Counted from the first letter of the stretch, positions 1-8,743 are shown. The stretch is 34,134 bases of DNA from SIG205 sp045545595 (GCA_045545595.1 JAZQBG010000040.1:1-34134); one strand, 5' to 3'. Numbers and translations are program-made. The notes: generated by a model not told the origin, from the letters alone.

Positions 1-1257
1 TATTATTTCTAATAATTCTTCTGATGTAAGTCCTAAAGAAAATAATTGTTTAGCAGATTGCTTGAAATTGTTTTTAGTATATTTAATTCTATCTTTATCA
101 GATGTTTCATTTGAAGCAAGGTCAGTTGGATTCCAAATCTCACCAGTCGATAACATGTGATAAATAGCAACTAAAATTTTTCTCGCAATCGCAATAGTTG
201 TACGTTTTTTACCGCGACGTTTAGAAATTTTGTTAAACTTATTGGCGTAGTAAGTGTTAGTTTTATCCTTAATAGCACAATGAGCAATCTCAACAAGACA
301 AGGCTTAAGATAAACACCCGCACGAGAAATTTTAACAGATTTCTTTTTACCAGCTGATTCATTACATCCAGGAGCGAGACCAGCCCAAGAAGTTAATCTG
401 TAATGATTTTTGAATTGTGACATATCAGTACCAATTTTGGAAATAATTGTAATTGCAGAATTTCTATCAACGCCAGGAATAGTACAAAGAAGGGTAATAT
501 ATTCTTCATAAGGTACAACTAAATTATCAATTATATTTCTTAAAATATTAATTTGATTATTTAAATAATCAATATGATCTTCGACAATTTTAATTCTTAG
601 TTTTTGTTCAATAGTAAAAGTGACACCATCAACAGAAGAAAGTATGTCTTCATGAGTTGATTTGCAATTTTTTCTAAGACAACTTATAATATCTTCATCT
701 GAGAAATTATCATTATTTAGAATGATATCAATAATAGATTTGCTTGATTTACCAAATATATCAGAGAAAACCAAATCCAACTTACAGTTACCAACTGTGA
801 GGGCATTAGTAAATCTATTTTTCTCAGAGGATTTAATACAGGTAAGTTTGTAGAGATAACGAGTAAGTTCTCTGAGAACTCTGAAGTCTTTAGATGGAAT
901 AAAACTACTACGAACAATGCCTAATTTAAACAAGTCTGCAATCCATTTTGCATCCTTGTTATCGTCTTTCTCACCTTTGATAACAGCAACCCATTTAGGA
1001 TTAGCAACGACGACATTAGAAATATAACCTTCTAATGCATTGTATACTGGAATGTAATAATTGCCGGTAGATTCCATACATACATTTTGACAGTCGTTAT
1101 CAAGTAACCAATTTCTAAATTCAATGAGTGAATTATTAAAGGTAGAAAAACGTTTTCTTGTGTATTTTGGTGTGATGGAAGTTGAGTCACAAATAACAGC
1201 AACTATAAAAGATTTGTGCACATCAACACCACATGCTTTTGAATAAATAACTTCCAT
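1..1257 (-). CDS. IS110-family transposase (DEDD), 3' end beyond window
   Basis: The frame is open for 419 codons from an ATG at 1257 to the window edge, so only the last residues may be missing. The N-terminal RuvC-like DEDD domain begins MEVIYSKACGVDVHK. The likely acidic residues are D12, E62 (in MESTGNYY), D99 and D102 (in KDDNKDAKWIADL). The C-terminal Transposase_20 domain contains IPGVDRNSA (about residues 270-278) and SWAGLAPGCNESAGK, where S301 fits the conserved nucleophile serine. An AAAGGA ribosome site sits about 8 bases upstream. IS110 recombinases excise and insert DNA guided by a bridge RNA encoded in the adjacent non-coding region. I see no frameshift or premature stop, so the copy may be active. 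Confidence 0.93.
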   Translation of the reverse strand, partial: MEVIYSKACGVDVHKSFIVAVICDSTSITPKYTRKRFSTFNNSLIEFRNWLLDNDCQNVCMESTGNYYIPVYNALEGYISNVVVANPKWVAVIKGEKDDNKDAKWIADLFKLGIVRSSFIPSKDFRVLRELTRYLYKLTCIKSSEKNRFTNALTVGNCKLDLVFSDIFGKSSKSIIDIILNNDNFSDEDIISCLRKNCKSTHEDILSSVDGVTFTIEQKLRIKIVEDHIDYLNNQINILRNIIDNLVVPYEEYITLLCTIPGVDRNSAITIISKIGTDMSQFKNHYRLTSWAGLAPGCNESAGKKKSVKISRAGVYLKPCLVEIAHCAIKDKTNTYYANKFNKISKRRGKKRTTIAIARKILVAIYHMLSTGEIWNPTDLASNETSDKDRIKYTKNNFKQSAKQLFSLGLTSEELLEII

Positions 1258-1282
1258 AAATAAAATCCTTTCAAATATATTA

Positions 1283-1477
1283 TTGAAGGAGTAAGTTGTC
1301 TATGCAGTTAACACTAAGAATTAACTAAAGTCAATGATTAACCTACAGCCTCAAAGGGACTACTTATGTGTGCTTGAAACAACTGCATCTGCACTTCTTT
1401 ATATGCTGGTTTAATCCTAAGAGTTACAGGAAGTCTGCAACTCACCTCCACGTGCTTTGTAGTACATACTCCTTCAA
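1283..1477 (-). ncRNA. candidate IS110 bridge RNA
   Basis: This is the non-coding region immediately upstream of the transposase. An 11-base inverted repeat (1283-1293 TTGAAGGAGTA with 1467-1477 TACTCCTTCAA) closes the whole block. Inside it are an 8-bp long-range stem (1302-1309 with 1381-1388) and a compact 9-bp hairpin with one G-U pair (1421-1429 with 1435-1443, loop of five). IS110 elements of the IS621 type encode a bridge RNA here, on the same strand as the transposase. The structure is seen in the sequence; the bridge-RNA role is inferred from family and position. Exact ends and guide loops are not determined. Confidence 0.6.
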
Positions 1478-1565
1478 GGTTGTTATTATATAGAAAAATA
1501 AATTTAGTTCAAGGTTTTTCGTTCCTATGTGTGCCTTGAACGTAGTGAAAGGAATGGAACTTTAT

Positions 1566-3047
1566 ATGAATTATTTTAAATATACTTTAGATAATAAAAG
1601 ATATCATACACTAAATTATGAATATAAAAAAGTATTTAACAGTAAAGTTTTTAAAGTTAGTTTAAATGGTGGCTTTACTTGTCCTAATATAGATGGTAAA
1701 TATGGATATGGTGGTTGTATATATTGCTCAAAAAATGGTAGTGGTGAGTTTGCCGGCGATAAGGGAAAAGATTTAATTACTCAGTTTAACGAGGTTAAAA
1801 CTATATTAGAAAAGAAATGGCCTAATAGCAAGTATATTGCATACTTTCAAGCTAATACTAATACCTATGCACCTCTTCATGTTTTAAAAGAAAAATATGA
1901 AACTGTTTTAAAACTAGATAATGTTGTAGGTTTATCTATTTCTACTAGACCAGATTCTATTAGTGATGAAGTATTAGAATATTTAACTGAATTAAATACA
2001 AGAACATATTTAACAGTTGAATTAGGTCTTCAAACTATCCATGAAAAAACATCTAAATTAATTAATAGATGTCATACTCTAGAGTGTTTTGATGAAATGG
2101 TTAAAAAATTACATAAAAGAAAAATTAAGGTTGTTGCGCACATCATAAATGGACTTCCATATGAGACAAAAGACATGATGTTAGAAACAGTTAAACATAT
2201 AAATAGTTTACCTATTGATGGAGTTAAAATACATATGTTACATATCTTGAAAGATACACCACTTGAAACACTTTATAAAAAAGAAAAGTTTCATGTATTA
2301 ACTAAGGAAGAATATGTTGATATAGTATGTGACCAATTAGAGATATTAAAGGATACTATTGTTATTAATAGAATTACAGGAGATCCTAAAAGTGATGAAT
2401 TAGTTGAACCAAGTTGGTTAACTAAAAAATTTGGCGTTTTAAATGATATTGATAAGGAACTTGAAAGAAGAAATACTTATCAAGGATTTAAAACAAGTGT
2501 TTTAAATAAAACAAGACAACTAGCTGATTATGTTATTAAACCAAATGATATTGTTGTTGATGCAACTACTGGTAATGGTAAAGATACTTTATTTTTATCT
2601 AAGTTAGTACCTAACGGTCATGTATTTGGATTTGATATACAAGATATTGCGATTAATAATACTAAAAAATTATTAGACGAAAATAATATTAATAATTATA
2701 CCCTATTTAATTGTTCACATGATTTAATATTAGAAAAGCTAAATGATTATCAAGGTAAAATAAGTTTTATAATTTATAATCTTGGATATTTACCTAATGG
2801 TGATGAGAGTATTACTACTAATTATGAAAGTACAATATCTTCGATTAAACAATCTTTAAAATTATTAAATAAAAAAGGGATGATTGTCATCACAGTGTAT
2901 CCTGGTCATGAAGAAGGAAAAATAGAAAGTGAAAAGTTACAAGAATTTTTAAATACAATAAACAATACTTATGATATAAACGAGTATCATAATACTGACA
3001 AAGAATATTCGCCTTATGTTATATATATAAAAACCAAAGAAACATAA
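1566..3047 (+). CDS. MnmL-MnmM fusion: radical SAM protein plus tRNA mnm5U34 methyltransferase
   Basis: This is a 493-residue two-domain protein. Residues 1 to about 310 are a TIGR01212/YtqA-type radical SAM domain with the spaced cluster cysteines C39, C51 and C54 (TCPN...GGCIYC). Residues about 311-493 are a YtqB-type SAM methyltransferase with motif VVDATTGNGKD (330-340), NLGYLPNGD (405-413) and TVYPGHEEG (443-451). In Bacillus, ytqA and ytqB act in succession on the tRNA wobble uridine: MnmL helps convert cmnm5U to nm5U, and MnmM methylates nm5U to mnm5U. Here one chain would do both. I chose the ATG at 1566, which follows AAAGGA and matches the family N-terminus (MNYFKYTLD). An in-frame ATG at 1527 would add 13 residues reading through IS-flank sequence. 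Confidence 0.9.
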   Translation: MNYFKYTLDNKRYHTLNYEYKKVFNSKVFKVSLNGGFTCPNIDGKYGYGGCIYCSKNGSGEFAGDKGKDLITQFNEVKTILEKKWPNSKYIAYFQANTNTYAPLHVLKEKYETVLKLDNVVGLSISTRPDSISDEVLEYLTELNTRTYLTVELGLQTIHEKTSKLINRCHTLECFDEMVKKLHKRKIKVVAHIINGLPYETKDMMLETVKHINSLPIDGVKIHMLHILKDTPLETLYKKEKFHVLTKEEYVDIVCDQLEILKDTIVINRITGDPKSDELVEPSWLTKKFGVLNDIDKELERRNTYQGFKTSVLNKTRQLADYVIKPNDIVVDATTGNGKDTLFLSKLVPNGHVFGFDIQDIAINNTKKLLDENNINNYTLFNCSHDLILEKLNDYQGKISFIIYNLGYLPNGDESITTNYESTISSIKQSLKLLNKKGMIVITVYPGHEEGKIESEKLQEFLNTINNTYDINEYHNTDKEYSPYVIYIKTKET

Positions 3048-3066
3048 AATTTCTTTGGTTTTTTTT
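3032..3066 (+). terminator. intrinsic terminator after mnmL-mnmM
   Basis: The stem AACCAAAGAAA (3032-3042) pairs with TTTCTTTGGTT (3050-3060) and is followed by six T. It overlaps the stop codon of the upstream gene. It lies between convergent genes and may also stop yqeY transcripts from the other side. Confidence 0.85.
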
Positions 3067-3067
3067 C

Positions 3068-3511
3068 TTAGTTTAATTTACTTTTAATTAGCTCATTAAC
3101 AACAGACATATCTGCCTTACCTTTTAACTTAGGCATAATGTCTTTCATTAATAATCCTATTTGTTTTTGTGTAGTAATTTCAAGTCTATTCATTGCTTCT
3201 GTAATAATAGATTCTATTTCATCACTATCTAATTGTTCAGGCATGTATCTATTTAATATAGAAATTTCAGCATTATTTTTATCAATTAAATCTTGTCTAT
3301 TACCTTTTTCAAACTCACTATTTGCATCTTTTCTAGTTTTAATTTGTTTTGAAATAACTGCAATAACATCATCATCTTCTAATTCTTTTTTCTTGTTTAT
3401 CTCTTCTAATTGAATACTACCTTTTACCATTCTAAGTACTGATAAAGTTTCTTTATCTTTACTTTTCATAGCACTAACCATATCATCATATATTTTTTTT
3501 CTTAAACTCAT
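3068..3511 (-). CDS. yqeY: YqeY/GatB-tail domain protein
   Basis: This 147-residue protein belongs to the YqeY family, which resembles the C-terminal tRNA-binding tail of GatB. It matches family features such as MSLRKKIYDDMVSAMKSKD, LRMVKGSI and YMPEQLDSDEIE, and has the usual length. A tRNA-related role is suspected for the family but not established. The start at 3511 follows an AAAGGTGAT site; an upstream in-frame codon would lie inside the parC end. It sits 13 bases after parC and is probably co-transcribed with it. Confidence 0.9.
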   Translation of the reverse strand: MSLRKKIYDDMVSAMKSKDKETLSVLRMVKGSIQLEEINKKKELEDDDVIAVISKQIKTRKDANSEFEKGNRQDLIDKNNAEISILNRYMPEQLDSDEIESIITEAMNRLEITTQKQIGLLMKDIMPKLKGKADMSVVNELIKSKLN

Positions 3512-3524
3512 ATTATCACCTTTC

Positions 3525-6050
3525 CTATACGTCAAAATCTTCTAAAAAGTCATCTATTGTCATCATTTTATCATCGATATCTTTTAATGATACTTTTTTA
3601 GATTCTTCTTTCTTTTTAACCTCTTTAACAGGTTTATCTTCAGTAACTACATCTGTTTTAGTTGTTAAACTAACTACTTCAAATGAATCATCAATACCTG
3701 ATTTATGTATTAAAGAACCAATACTATATCTTTCCATAATTGGTATTTCTGTTAATTTAATATTTTTAATATCTTCATCTTTTTTGATTCCAATATGTTT
3801 TTTTGCATCCATTACAAAAGCTTTAATTATATGTTGAGGATTACTTTTAACTTCTTTTAAAACTAATAATCCACGAGAAGCTCTTCTACCCTTTTCTAAC
3901 TCACTAAGCTTAATTCTCTTAGAGTTCCCTTTATTAGTTAAAATAGTTAAGTATTCAGAGTTTTCAAAGCATATACCACTTACTACATATCCGTCTTTTA
4001 GATTAATTGATTTAACTCCAGCAGCCTTAACACCAACTACTGGTACACTATCCATATCATACCATAAGCCATATCCATTATTTGTAACTATAAATATATC
4101 TTCGTTACCATTTACTTCATATACATTAGTTACTAAATCATCGCCTTTAAGTTTCATTGTTGAAATAGGCTTAGAATATCTTTGTACTTGATAATCAGAT
4201 AACTTACTACGTTTAACCATACCATCCTTAGTGAATATTGTTATATAACTATTTTTATTAAAATCATACACAGGAATACTTCCTATTATGTTTTCATCTG
4301 ATTTAATACTTATAATATTACTAACATGTTTTCCAAGTTCTTTCCATTTCACATCTGGAAGTTCATGAACTGGTATATGTAAATAATTACCTAGATCAGT
4401 GAATAACAACAATGTATCTAATGTATTCATTTCATATAGACCGATTACGTAGTCACCTTTTTTAACTACAGTTTCATCTTCAGAAGATGCAGCGTAACTT
4501 TTCTTAGATACTTTTTTAACGTATCCTTCTTTAGTTACTACGACTATTACATCTTCTTTAGTGATTAATGATGTAGTATCTATCTTAATTTCAGTAATTT
4601 CAGCTTTAATTTCCGTTTTTCTTTCTACACCATATTCTTTTCTAATGATTCTCATTTCTTGTTTAATAACATCTAATAATGTCTTTTCATCACTAAGAAT
4701 TCTATTTAAAATTTCTATAGTTTTCATTAAGTTTTCTTTTTCTTGTTCAAGTAATGTAACATCTGTATTAGTTAATTTATAAAGTTGTAACATTACTATA
4801 GCTTCTGCTTGAGTTTCAGTAAAATCATATTCTATCACTAAGTTATTTTTAGCATCGCTTTTATTTTTACTAGCACGAATTGTCTCAATGACTTGATCTA
4901 AAATAGATAAAGCTTTCATAAGTCCATCTACTATATGAAGTCTAGCTTTAGCATGCGTTAAATCAAATTCACTTCTTCTAGTAACTATTTCTCTTTGGTG
5001 CGCAATATATGCATCTAATATTTTTAATATTCCTAATAGCTTAGGTCTTTTATTTACTATTGCGACCATATTATAGTTGTAAGTGATTTGTAAATCAGTA
5101 TTTTTTAATAAATAATTTAATACTAATTCTTTGTCGCAACCTTTTTTAAGATCTATCGCAATTCTTACACCATCTCTGTCAGTTTCATCTCTAACTTCAG
5201 ATATGCCATCTATTTTTTTATCTACTCTTATTTCATCTATTTTTCTAACAAGAAGTGCCTTATTAACTTCAAAAGGTATTTCAGTAACTATTATTTGATC
5301 TTTTTCAATTTTAGCATTACTTTTTAGCACTATTTTACCTCTACCAGATTCAAATGCATCTTTAATTCCTTTTAATCCCTCAACTATTCCACCTGTAGGA
5401 AAGTCTGGACCTTTTACTATATTCATGATTGTATCTAATCTACAATTAGGATTATCAATCCTGTATATTGTAGCATCTATTACTTCTTGTAAGTTATGAG
5501 GTGGTATATTTGTAGCGTATCCAGCACTTATCCCATTTGCCCCATTTACAAGTAAATTCGGAAACTTTGCAGGTAATACTGTAGGTTCTAATTCACTATC
5601 ATCATAGTTAGGAGCAAATTCAACAGTATTTCTATCAATATCTTTTAATAGTTCATTACTTATTTTAGCAAGTCTTGCTTCTGTGTAACGCATTGCAGCA
5701 GGACTATCACCATCCATTGAACCATTATTACCATGCATATCTATATATACAGCATTTTGTTTCCACCACTGACTCATACGAACCATTGCTTCATAAATAC
5801 TTGAGTCCCCATGAGGGTGAAATTGTCCCATAACATTACCAACAGTTTTCGCACTCTTTTTATATGGCTTATCATGAGTATTTCTGTCTTTATACATTGA
5901 ATACAATATTCTTCTCTGTACAGGCTTTAAACCATCCCTAACATCAGGTATTGCCCTATCTTGTATTATAGTTTTAGCATATCTACCAAATCTGTCACCC
6001 ATAATTTCTTCTAATGAGTATTCAAATATTTTGTCTATTATGTTTGCCAT
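3525..6050 (-). CDS. parC: DNA topoisomerase IV subunit A
   Basis: This is an 841-residue type IIA topoisomerase A subunit, the DNA-cleaving partner of ParE, which decatenates daughter chromosomes. The N-terminal breakage-reunion domain has the family signature IPDVRDGLKPVQRRILYSM, the quinolone-region motif HPHGDSS (S83, with E87 in YEAMVRM) and the active-site tyrosine Y122 in AAMRYTEARL. The C-terminal half carries beta-pinwheel repeats (for example VTKEGYVKKV, FTKDGMVKRS, LTNKGNSKRI) and a charged Lys/Asp tail. No clear GyrA box was seen and the sequence reads like Firmicute ParC, so I prefer ParC over GyrA. The ATG at 6050 follows AGGTGAT. parE is not next to it in this window. Confidence 0.9.
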   Translation of the reverse strand: MANIIDKIFEYSLEEIMGDRFGRYAKTIIQDRAIPDVRDGLKPVQRRILYSMYKDRNTHDKPYKKSAKTVGNVMGQFHPHGDSSIYEAMVRMSQWWKQNAVYIDMHGNNGSMDGDSPAAMRYTEARLAKISNELLKDIDRNTVEFAPNYDDSELEPTVLPAKFPNLLVNGANGISAGYATNIPPHNLQEVIDATIYRIDNPNCRLDTIMNIVKGPDFPTGGIVEGLKGIKDAFESGRGKIVLKSNAKIEKDQIIVTEIPFEVNKALLVRKIDEIRVDKKIDGISEVRDETDRDGVRIAIDLKKGCDKELVLNYLLKNTDLQITYNYNMVAIVNKRPKLLGILKILDAYIAHQREIVTRRSEFDLTHAKARLHIVDGLMKALSILDQVIETIRASKNKSDAKNNLVIEYDFTETQAEAIVMLQLYKLTNTDVTLLEQEKENLMKTIEILNRILSDEKTLLDVIKQEMRIIRKEYGVERKTEIKAEITEIKIDTTSLITKEDVIVVVTKEGYVKKVSKKSYAASSEDETVVKKGDYVIGLYEMNTLDTLLLFTDLGNYLHIPVHELPDVKWKELGKHVSNIISIKSDENIIGSIPVYDFNKNSYITIFTKDGMVKRSKLSDYQVQRYSKPISTMKLKGDDLVTNVYEVNGNEDIFIVTNNGYGLWYDMDSVPVVGVKAAGVKSINLKDGYVVSGICFENSEYLTILTNKGNSKRIKLSELEKGRRASRGLLVLKEVKSNPQHIIKAFVMDAKKHIGIKKDEDIKNIKLTEIPIMERYSIGSLIHKSGIDDSFEVVSLTTKTDVVTEDKPVKEVKKKEESKKVSLKDIDDKMMTIDDFLEDFDV

Positions 6051-6067
6051 TTTTATCACCTATTAAC

Positions 6068-6073
6068 ATTATA
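6068..6073 (-). promoter_or_regulatory. possible parC promoter (-10 only)
   Basis: A TATAAT hexamer on the minus strand lies between the upstream terminator and the parC start. It would give a leader of only about ten bases. No good -35 is present at 16-18 bases, so this is weak. Confidence 0.35.
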
Positions 6074-6076
6074 ACA

Positions 6077-6105
6077 TAAAAAAAGCAAGTTTTAAAACTT
6101 GCTTT
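6077..6105 (-). terminator. intrinsic terminator of the surface-protein gene
   Basis: The 24-base perfect palindrome 6082-6105 (AAAGCAAGTTTT paired with AAAACTTGCTTT) is followed on the minus strand by a T run. It separates the gene ending at 6120 from parC. Confidence 0.85.
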
Positions 6106-6119
6106 TAAAAATTCGTTTA

Positions 6120-7421
6120 TTATTTTGTACCTACTAATTTATATCCGTCATTTAATAAACTTGTATCATTATTTGACGTAGAATATTTAGTATCAGTTGA
6201 TTTACTAGTTTTTAAATATTCGTATTTATATTGTTTAACGTCCTCTGATTGTTCTTCTTCCCATTTAACAGTAAATTTAATTGGAATTATGTATTGTTGA
6301 TCTGGCACAAAATAGTTTGTTGCATTAGCACGAACGCTAACTTTCCATTGACTACCTGATTTATATATATTTAAATTATAATTGAATGACGCAATTGGTG
6401 TAGATGTTAAGTTTCTGTTTTGAATAATTCCTTCATCATTTCTAGTAGGACATCCATAACCTTCCATTCTAATATCACAAGAATATCTGTTATTGATATA
6501 TCTGTTTAATTCAGTAATAGTAGTCATTCTAGAACTTGAAGAAATCTTAACATTTTTGGCATTTCTTGGAATAGTACCTGAATTAAGAATTAAAGTATAA
6601 TCTTCTGTTCTGTGAGAATTTTGTACCCATGATACAGTTCTATATGTATAACTTTTAGTAACATATTCTGTTTCACCTTCAACAATTCTCGTATCATATA
6701 ATCTTACATCATTACCAGTTTTCTTTGTAGATGTCCAAGTATTATTAAGTTCCCAAGTTTCGTTTACTATTTCTTTTTCGTAAATATATGTTTTTGTTTC
6801 AGGTGTTGGTTCTGGTTTTTCATTGTTGTTATTTGTATTATTATTGTTTGTATTAGTTGTTGGTTTTACAGGTGTTGGTTGATAAACAACTGTATTTGTT
6901 GGTGTTGTAACTTTTGGAGTAGTAGTTGTAGATGCTGGAGTAGCTACACATCCAGGACAAACACTAGTACATCCAATAGTCTCAATAATATAATCAGTTT
7001 TATCACTACATACTAAATTAACTTTCATAGTATATTCTGTAGCAGAAATTCTAGTTACTTCTACATATGAAGATGATGCATTACATGATTTACCATTAGC
7101 ATCAACAAATGGTGCTACCATTTTCTTATTTAACATTTCTTGTAATGTCATTTTAGTTGATTCACCATTGGTTTTTGGTAAACGATCAACTGTATAATAT
7201 GATTTAGCAGATTCCTTCATTGCATTAATGTTATCATTAAACACTCCAGCAAATAATGGTTGTAATTCTTCTTTGTCTACTTTAGCTTTAACTTCAACAT
7301 CACTTAAATCTACTTTAGGTGCTGGATAAAGCCACATAAACAAGAATAAAAATAAGAACATATAAAGTAACTTGATGATAAAATCCTTTATAAACGAATT
7401 TTTCTTTTCTTCTTCGTACAT
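6120..7421 (-). CDS. membrane-anchored surface protein of unknown function
   Basis: This is a 433-residue protein I cannot place in a named family. A positively charged N-terminus is followed by one membrane segment at about residues 13-31 (FIIKLLYMFLFLFLFMWLY), so the rest should be outside the cell. Residues about 90-155 form a Cys-containing domain (KSCN, LVCSDK, GCTSVCPGC). A Thr/Pro/Asn-rich linker with poly-Asn runs from about 160 to 215, and a larger C-terminal domain (KTYIYEKEIVNETWELNNTW onward) follows. The layout suggests a stalked extracellular domain. It has its own promoter, a strong GGGGGAG ribosome site and its own terminator, so it is probably monocistronic. Function is unknown. 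Confidence 0.85.
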   Translation of the reverse strand: MYEEEKKNSFIKDFIIKLLYMFLFLFLFMWLYPAPKVDLSDVEVKAKVDKEELQPLFAGVFNDNINAMKESAKSYYTVDRLPKTNGESTKMTLQEMLNKKMVAPFVDANGKSCNASSSYVEVTRISATEYTMKVNLVCSDKTDYIIETIGCTSVCPGCVATPASTTTTPKVTTPTNTVVYQPTPVKPTTNTNNNNTNNNNEKPEPTPETKTYIYEKEIVNETWELNNTWTSTKKTGNDVRLYDTRIVEGETEYVTKSYTYRTVSWVQNSHRTEDYTLILNSGTIPRNAKNVKISSSSRMTTITELNRYINNRYSCDIRMEGYGCPTRNDEGIIQNRNLTSTPIASFNYNLNIYKSGSQWKVSVRANATNYFVPDQQYIIPIKFTVKWEEEQSEDVKQYKYEYLKTSKSTDTKYSTSNNDTSLLNDGYKLVGTK

Positions 7422-7450
7422 AAATAACTCCCCCTCTTTTTATGTCAAGT

Positions 7451-7479
7451 ATTATAGCACAATAGTCCCTATTTGTCAA
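7451..7479 (-). promoter_or_regulatory. promoter of the surface-protein gene
   Basis: On the minus strand there is a perfect -35 TTGACA (7474-7479), a 17-base spacer and a perfect -10 TATAAT (7451-7456). It overlaps the end of the Smr gene and reads into the gene starting at 7421. Confidence 0.85.
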
Positions 7480-7744
7480 ATTTTAGCCAAACAATTGTAC
7501 TTCCCCTGTTGAAATAAGATGTTTTGTATTCTAACACTCTTTTATCTTTTTGTAAAGTATTTTCTGTCACTTTTCTTAAAATACCAGTTCCAATACCATG
7601 AATAATCTCTATTTTTTCGTTTTTCATTGCAATATTATCATTAATAAAGTCTTTAATTTTAACCCTGGCAGTATCCCTATCGTCACCGTGAAGATCTATC
7701 GAAGGTATATTATATAAGAATGGATCTATTATATTATTTTTCAT
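7469..7744 (-). CDS. stand-alone Smr domain protein
   Basis: This 91-residue protein is essentially one Smr domain, like the C-terminal endonuclease domain of MutS2. It shows the hallmark IDLHG at about residues 16-20 and HGIGTGILR at about 49-57. Smr domains bind or nick branched nucleic acids, and some act as ribonucleases on stalled ribosomes. A MutS2 ATPase is not attached, so this is either a free-standing Smr protein or the only remaining part of a larger gene. It overlaps the pfkB gene by 11 bases and is translationally coupled to it. Confidence 0.85.
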   Translation of the reverse strand: MKNNIIDPFLYNIPSIDLHGDDRDTARVKIKDFINDNIAMKNEKIEIIHGIGTGILRKVTENTLQKDKRVLEYKTSYFNRGSTIVWLKFDK

Positions 7745-8630
7745 ATAATTTCATTACTTCTTTTAATGAAGGTACCGAATTTCTAACACCTATTTTAGTT
7801 GTAGAAAGGGTTCCTGCAATATTTCCTAGTTTAACGCATTCTTCTAAAGTATATCCATTTGCGATACCATAAGTAAATGCTCCATGAAATATATCCCCTG
7901 CTCCAGTTGTATCCTTTACTTTCATTTTGTATGTAGGCATTACTTTAACATATTCACCATCTAAGAATATACTGCCTTTATCTTCTAAAGTGATAACATA
8001 CTTTTTATTTGGAAATAGCTCTATTAATTTTATAAATATTTGATTAAAAGTATTAGGATCTCTATAATTTATTTTAACTCTTGTTACTTCCTCTGCAAAC
8101 TCTTTTGAACAAACGATATAATTAACATTTTTACATAATTCAACAATTTCATCTGTAACTCTACCAGCATCTAAGATACTTATCATATTTGGATTATCCT
8201 TGATAATACTCATTGATAATTCATATTCTTGTCCATCAATTAATAATATGTCAGGATTAATATCTATATTCCCTTTTTCCAGTTTCATTTTTGGATTTTT
8301 GTATTCTAAAGATGTTCTACTAGATTCTGAAGTTATAATGGTACTTAATGTTGTTCCATATTTTTTTGTTTCCTCCATATAATCTATATTAACATTGACA
8401 CTCTTCAATTCCTCTTTTATTTTTTGTCCGTAGATATCATTGCCTACAACACCAATAAAATATGGTTTTTGACCCCATTTTCCAAGTAAATATGCAGCAT
8501 TAGCCGCTTGACCACCACCACATTCAACTACTTTCTTAACTCTATTCTTCGTATTTTCTACTGGGAATTTTTTCATTGGAAATGTAATATCATATGTTGA
8601 ATTTCCAATACATACTATTTTTTTATTCAT
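7734..8630 (-). CDS. PfkB-family carbohydrate kinase
   Basis: This 298-residue ribokinase-like enzyme phosphorylates a sugar or nucleoside with ATP. The N-terminal signature region contains ECGGGQAANAAYLLGKWG (about residues 36-53). The C-terminal signature contains DTTGAGDIFHGAFTYGIANG, with the catalytic Asp in GAGD. Substrate cannot be deduced; ribose, fructose derivatives and nucleosides are all possible. The ATG at 8630 follows a GAAGGAG site. The upstream AT-rich region (8640-8700) contains a minus-strand TATAAT, and this gene diverges from the tRNA gene. Confidence 0.85.
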   Translation of the reverse strand: MNKKIVCIGNSTYDITFPMKKFPVENTKNRVKKVVECGGGQAANAAYLLGKWGQKPYFIGVVGNDIYGQKIKEELKSVNVNIDYMEETKKYGTTLSTIITSESSRTSLEYKNPKMKLEKGNIDINPDILLIDGQEYELSMSIIKDNPNMISILDAGRVTDEIVELCKNVNYIVCSKEFAEEVTRVKINYRDPNTFNQIFIKLIELFPNKKYVITLEDKGSIFLDGEYVKVMPTYKMKVKDTTGAGDIFHGAFTYGIANGYTLEECVKLGNIAGTLSTTKIGVRNSVPSLKEVMKLYEK

Positions 8631-8743
8631 ATTTTACAACTCCTTCAATTCATTTTTATCTATTACATACAATATATATTATATAGTATATCATATATAT
8701 TTCACTTTAGAAAAATTTTTTTAAAATATTTTTACTAATGTTC

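Larger units (their letters stand above)
1..1500 (-). mobile_element. IS110-family insertion sequence (partial)
   Basis: The element consists of a DEDD-type transposase gene reading toward the window start and, upstream of it (higher coordinates), a roughly 220-base non-coding block with strong secondary-structure potential. IS110-group elements carry such a block at their left end and it encodes the bridge RNA. They lack terminal inverted repeats, so the exact right-hand boundary cannot be set. It lies somewhere between about 1480 and 1530, before the MnmL-MnmM gene. The other end is outside the window. Confidence 0.8.

Noticed and set aside
662..917. Short open frames on both strands around 662-917
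   Set aside because: They lie wholly inside the IS110 transposase frame, which is open for 419 codons with family motifs.
6051..6059. GTG starts just upstream of parC, priA and dnaK
   Set aside because: In each case the GTG is part of the GGTGAT ribosome site, so the downstream ATG is the true start.
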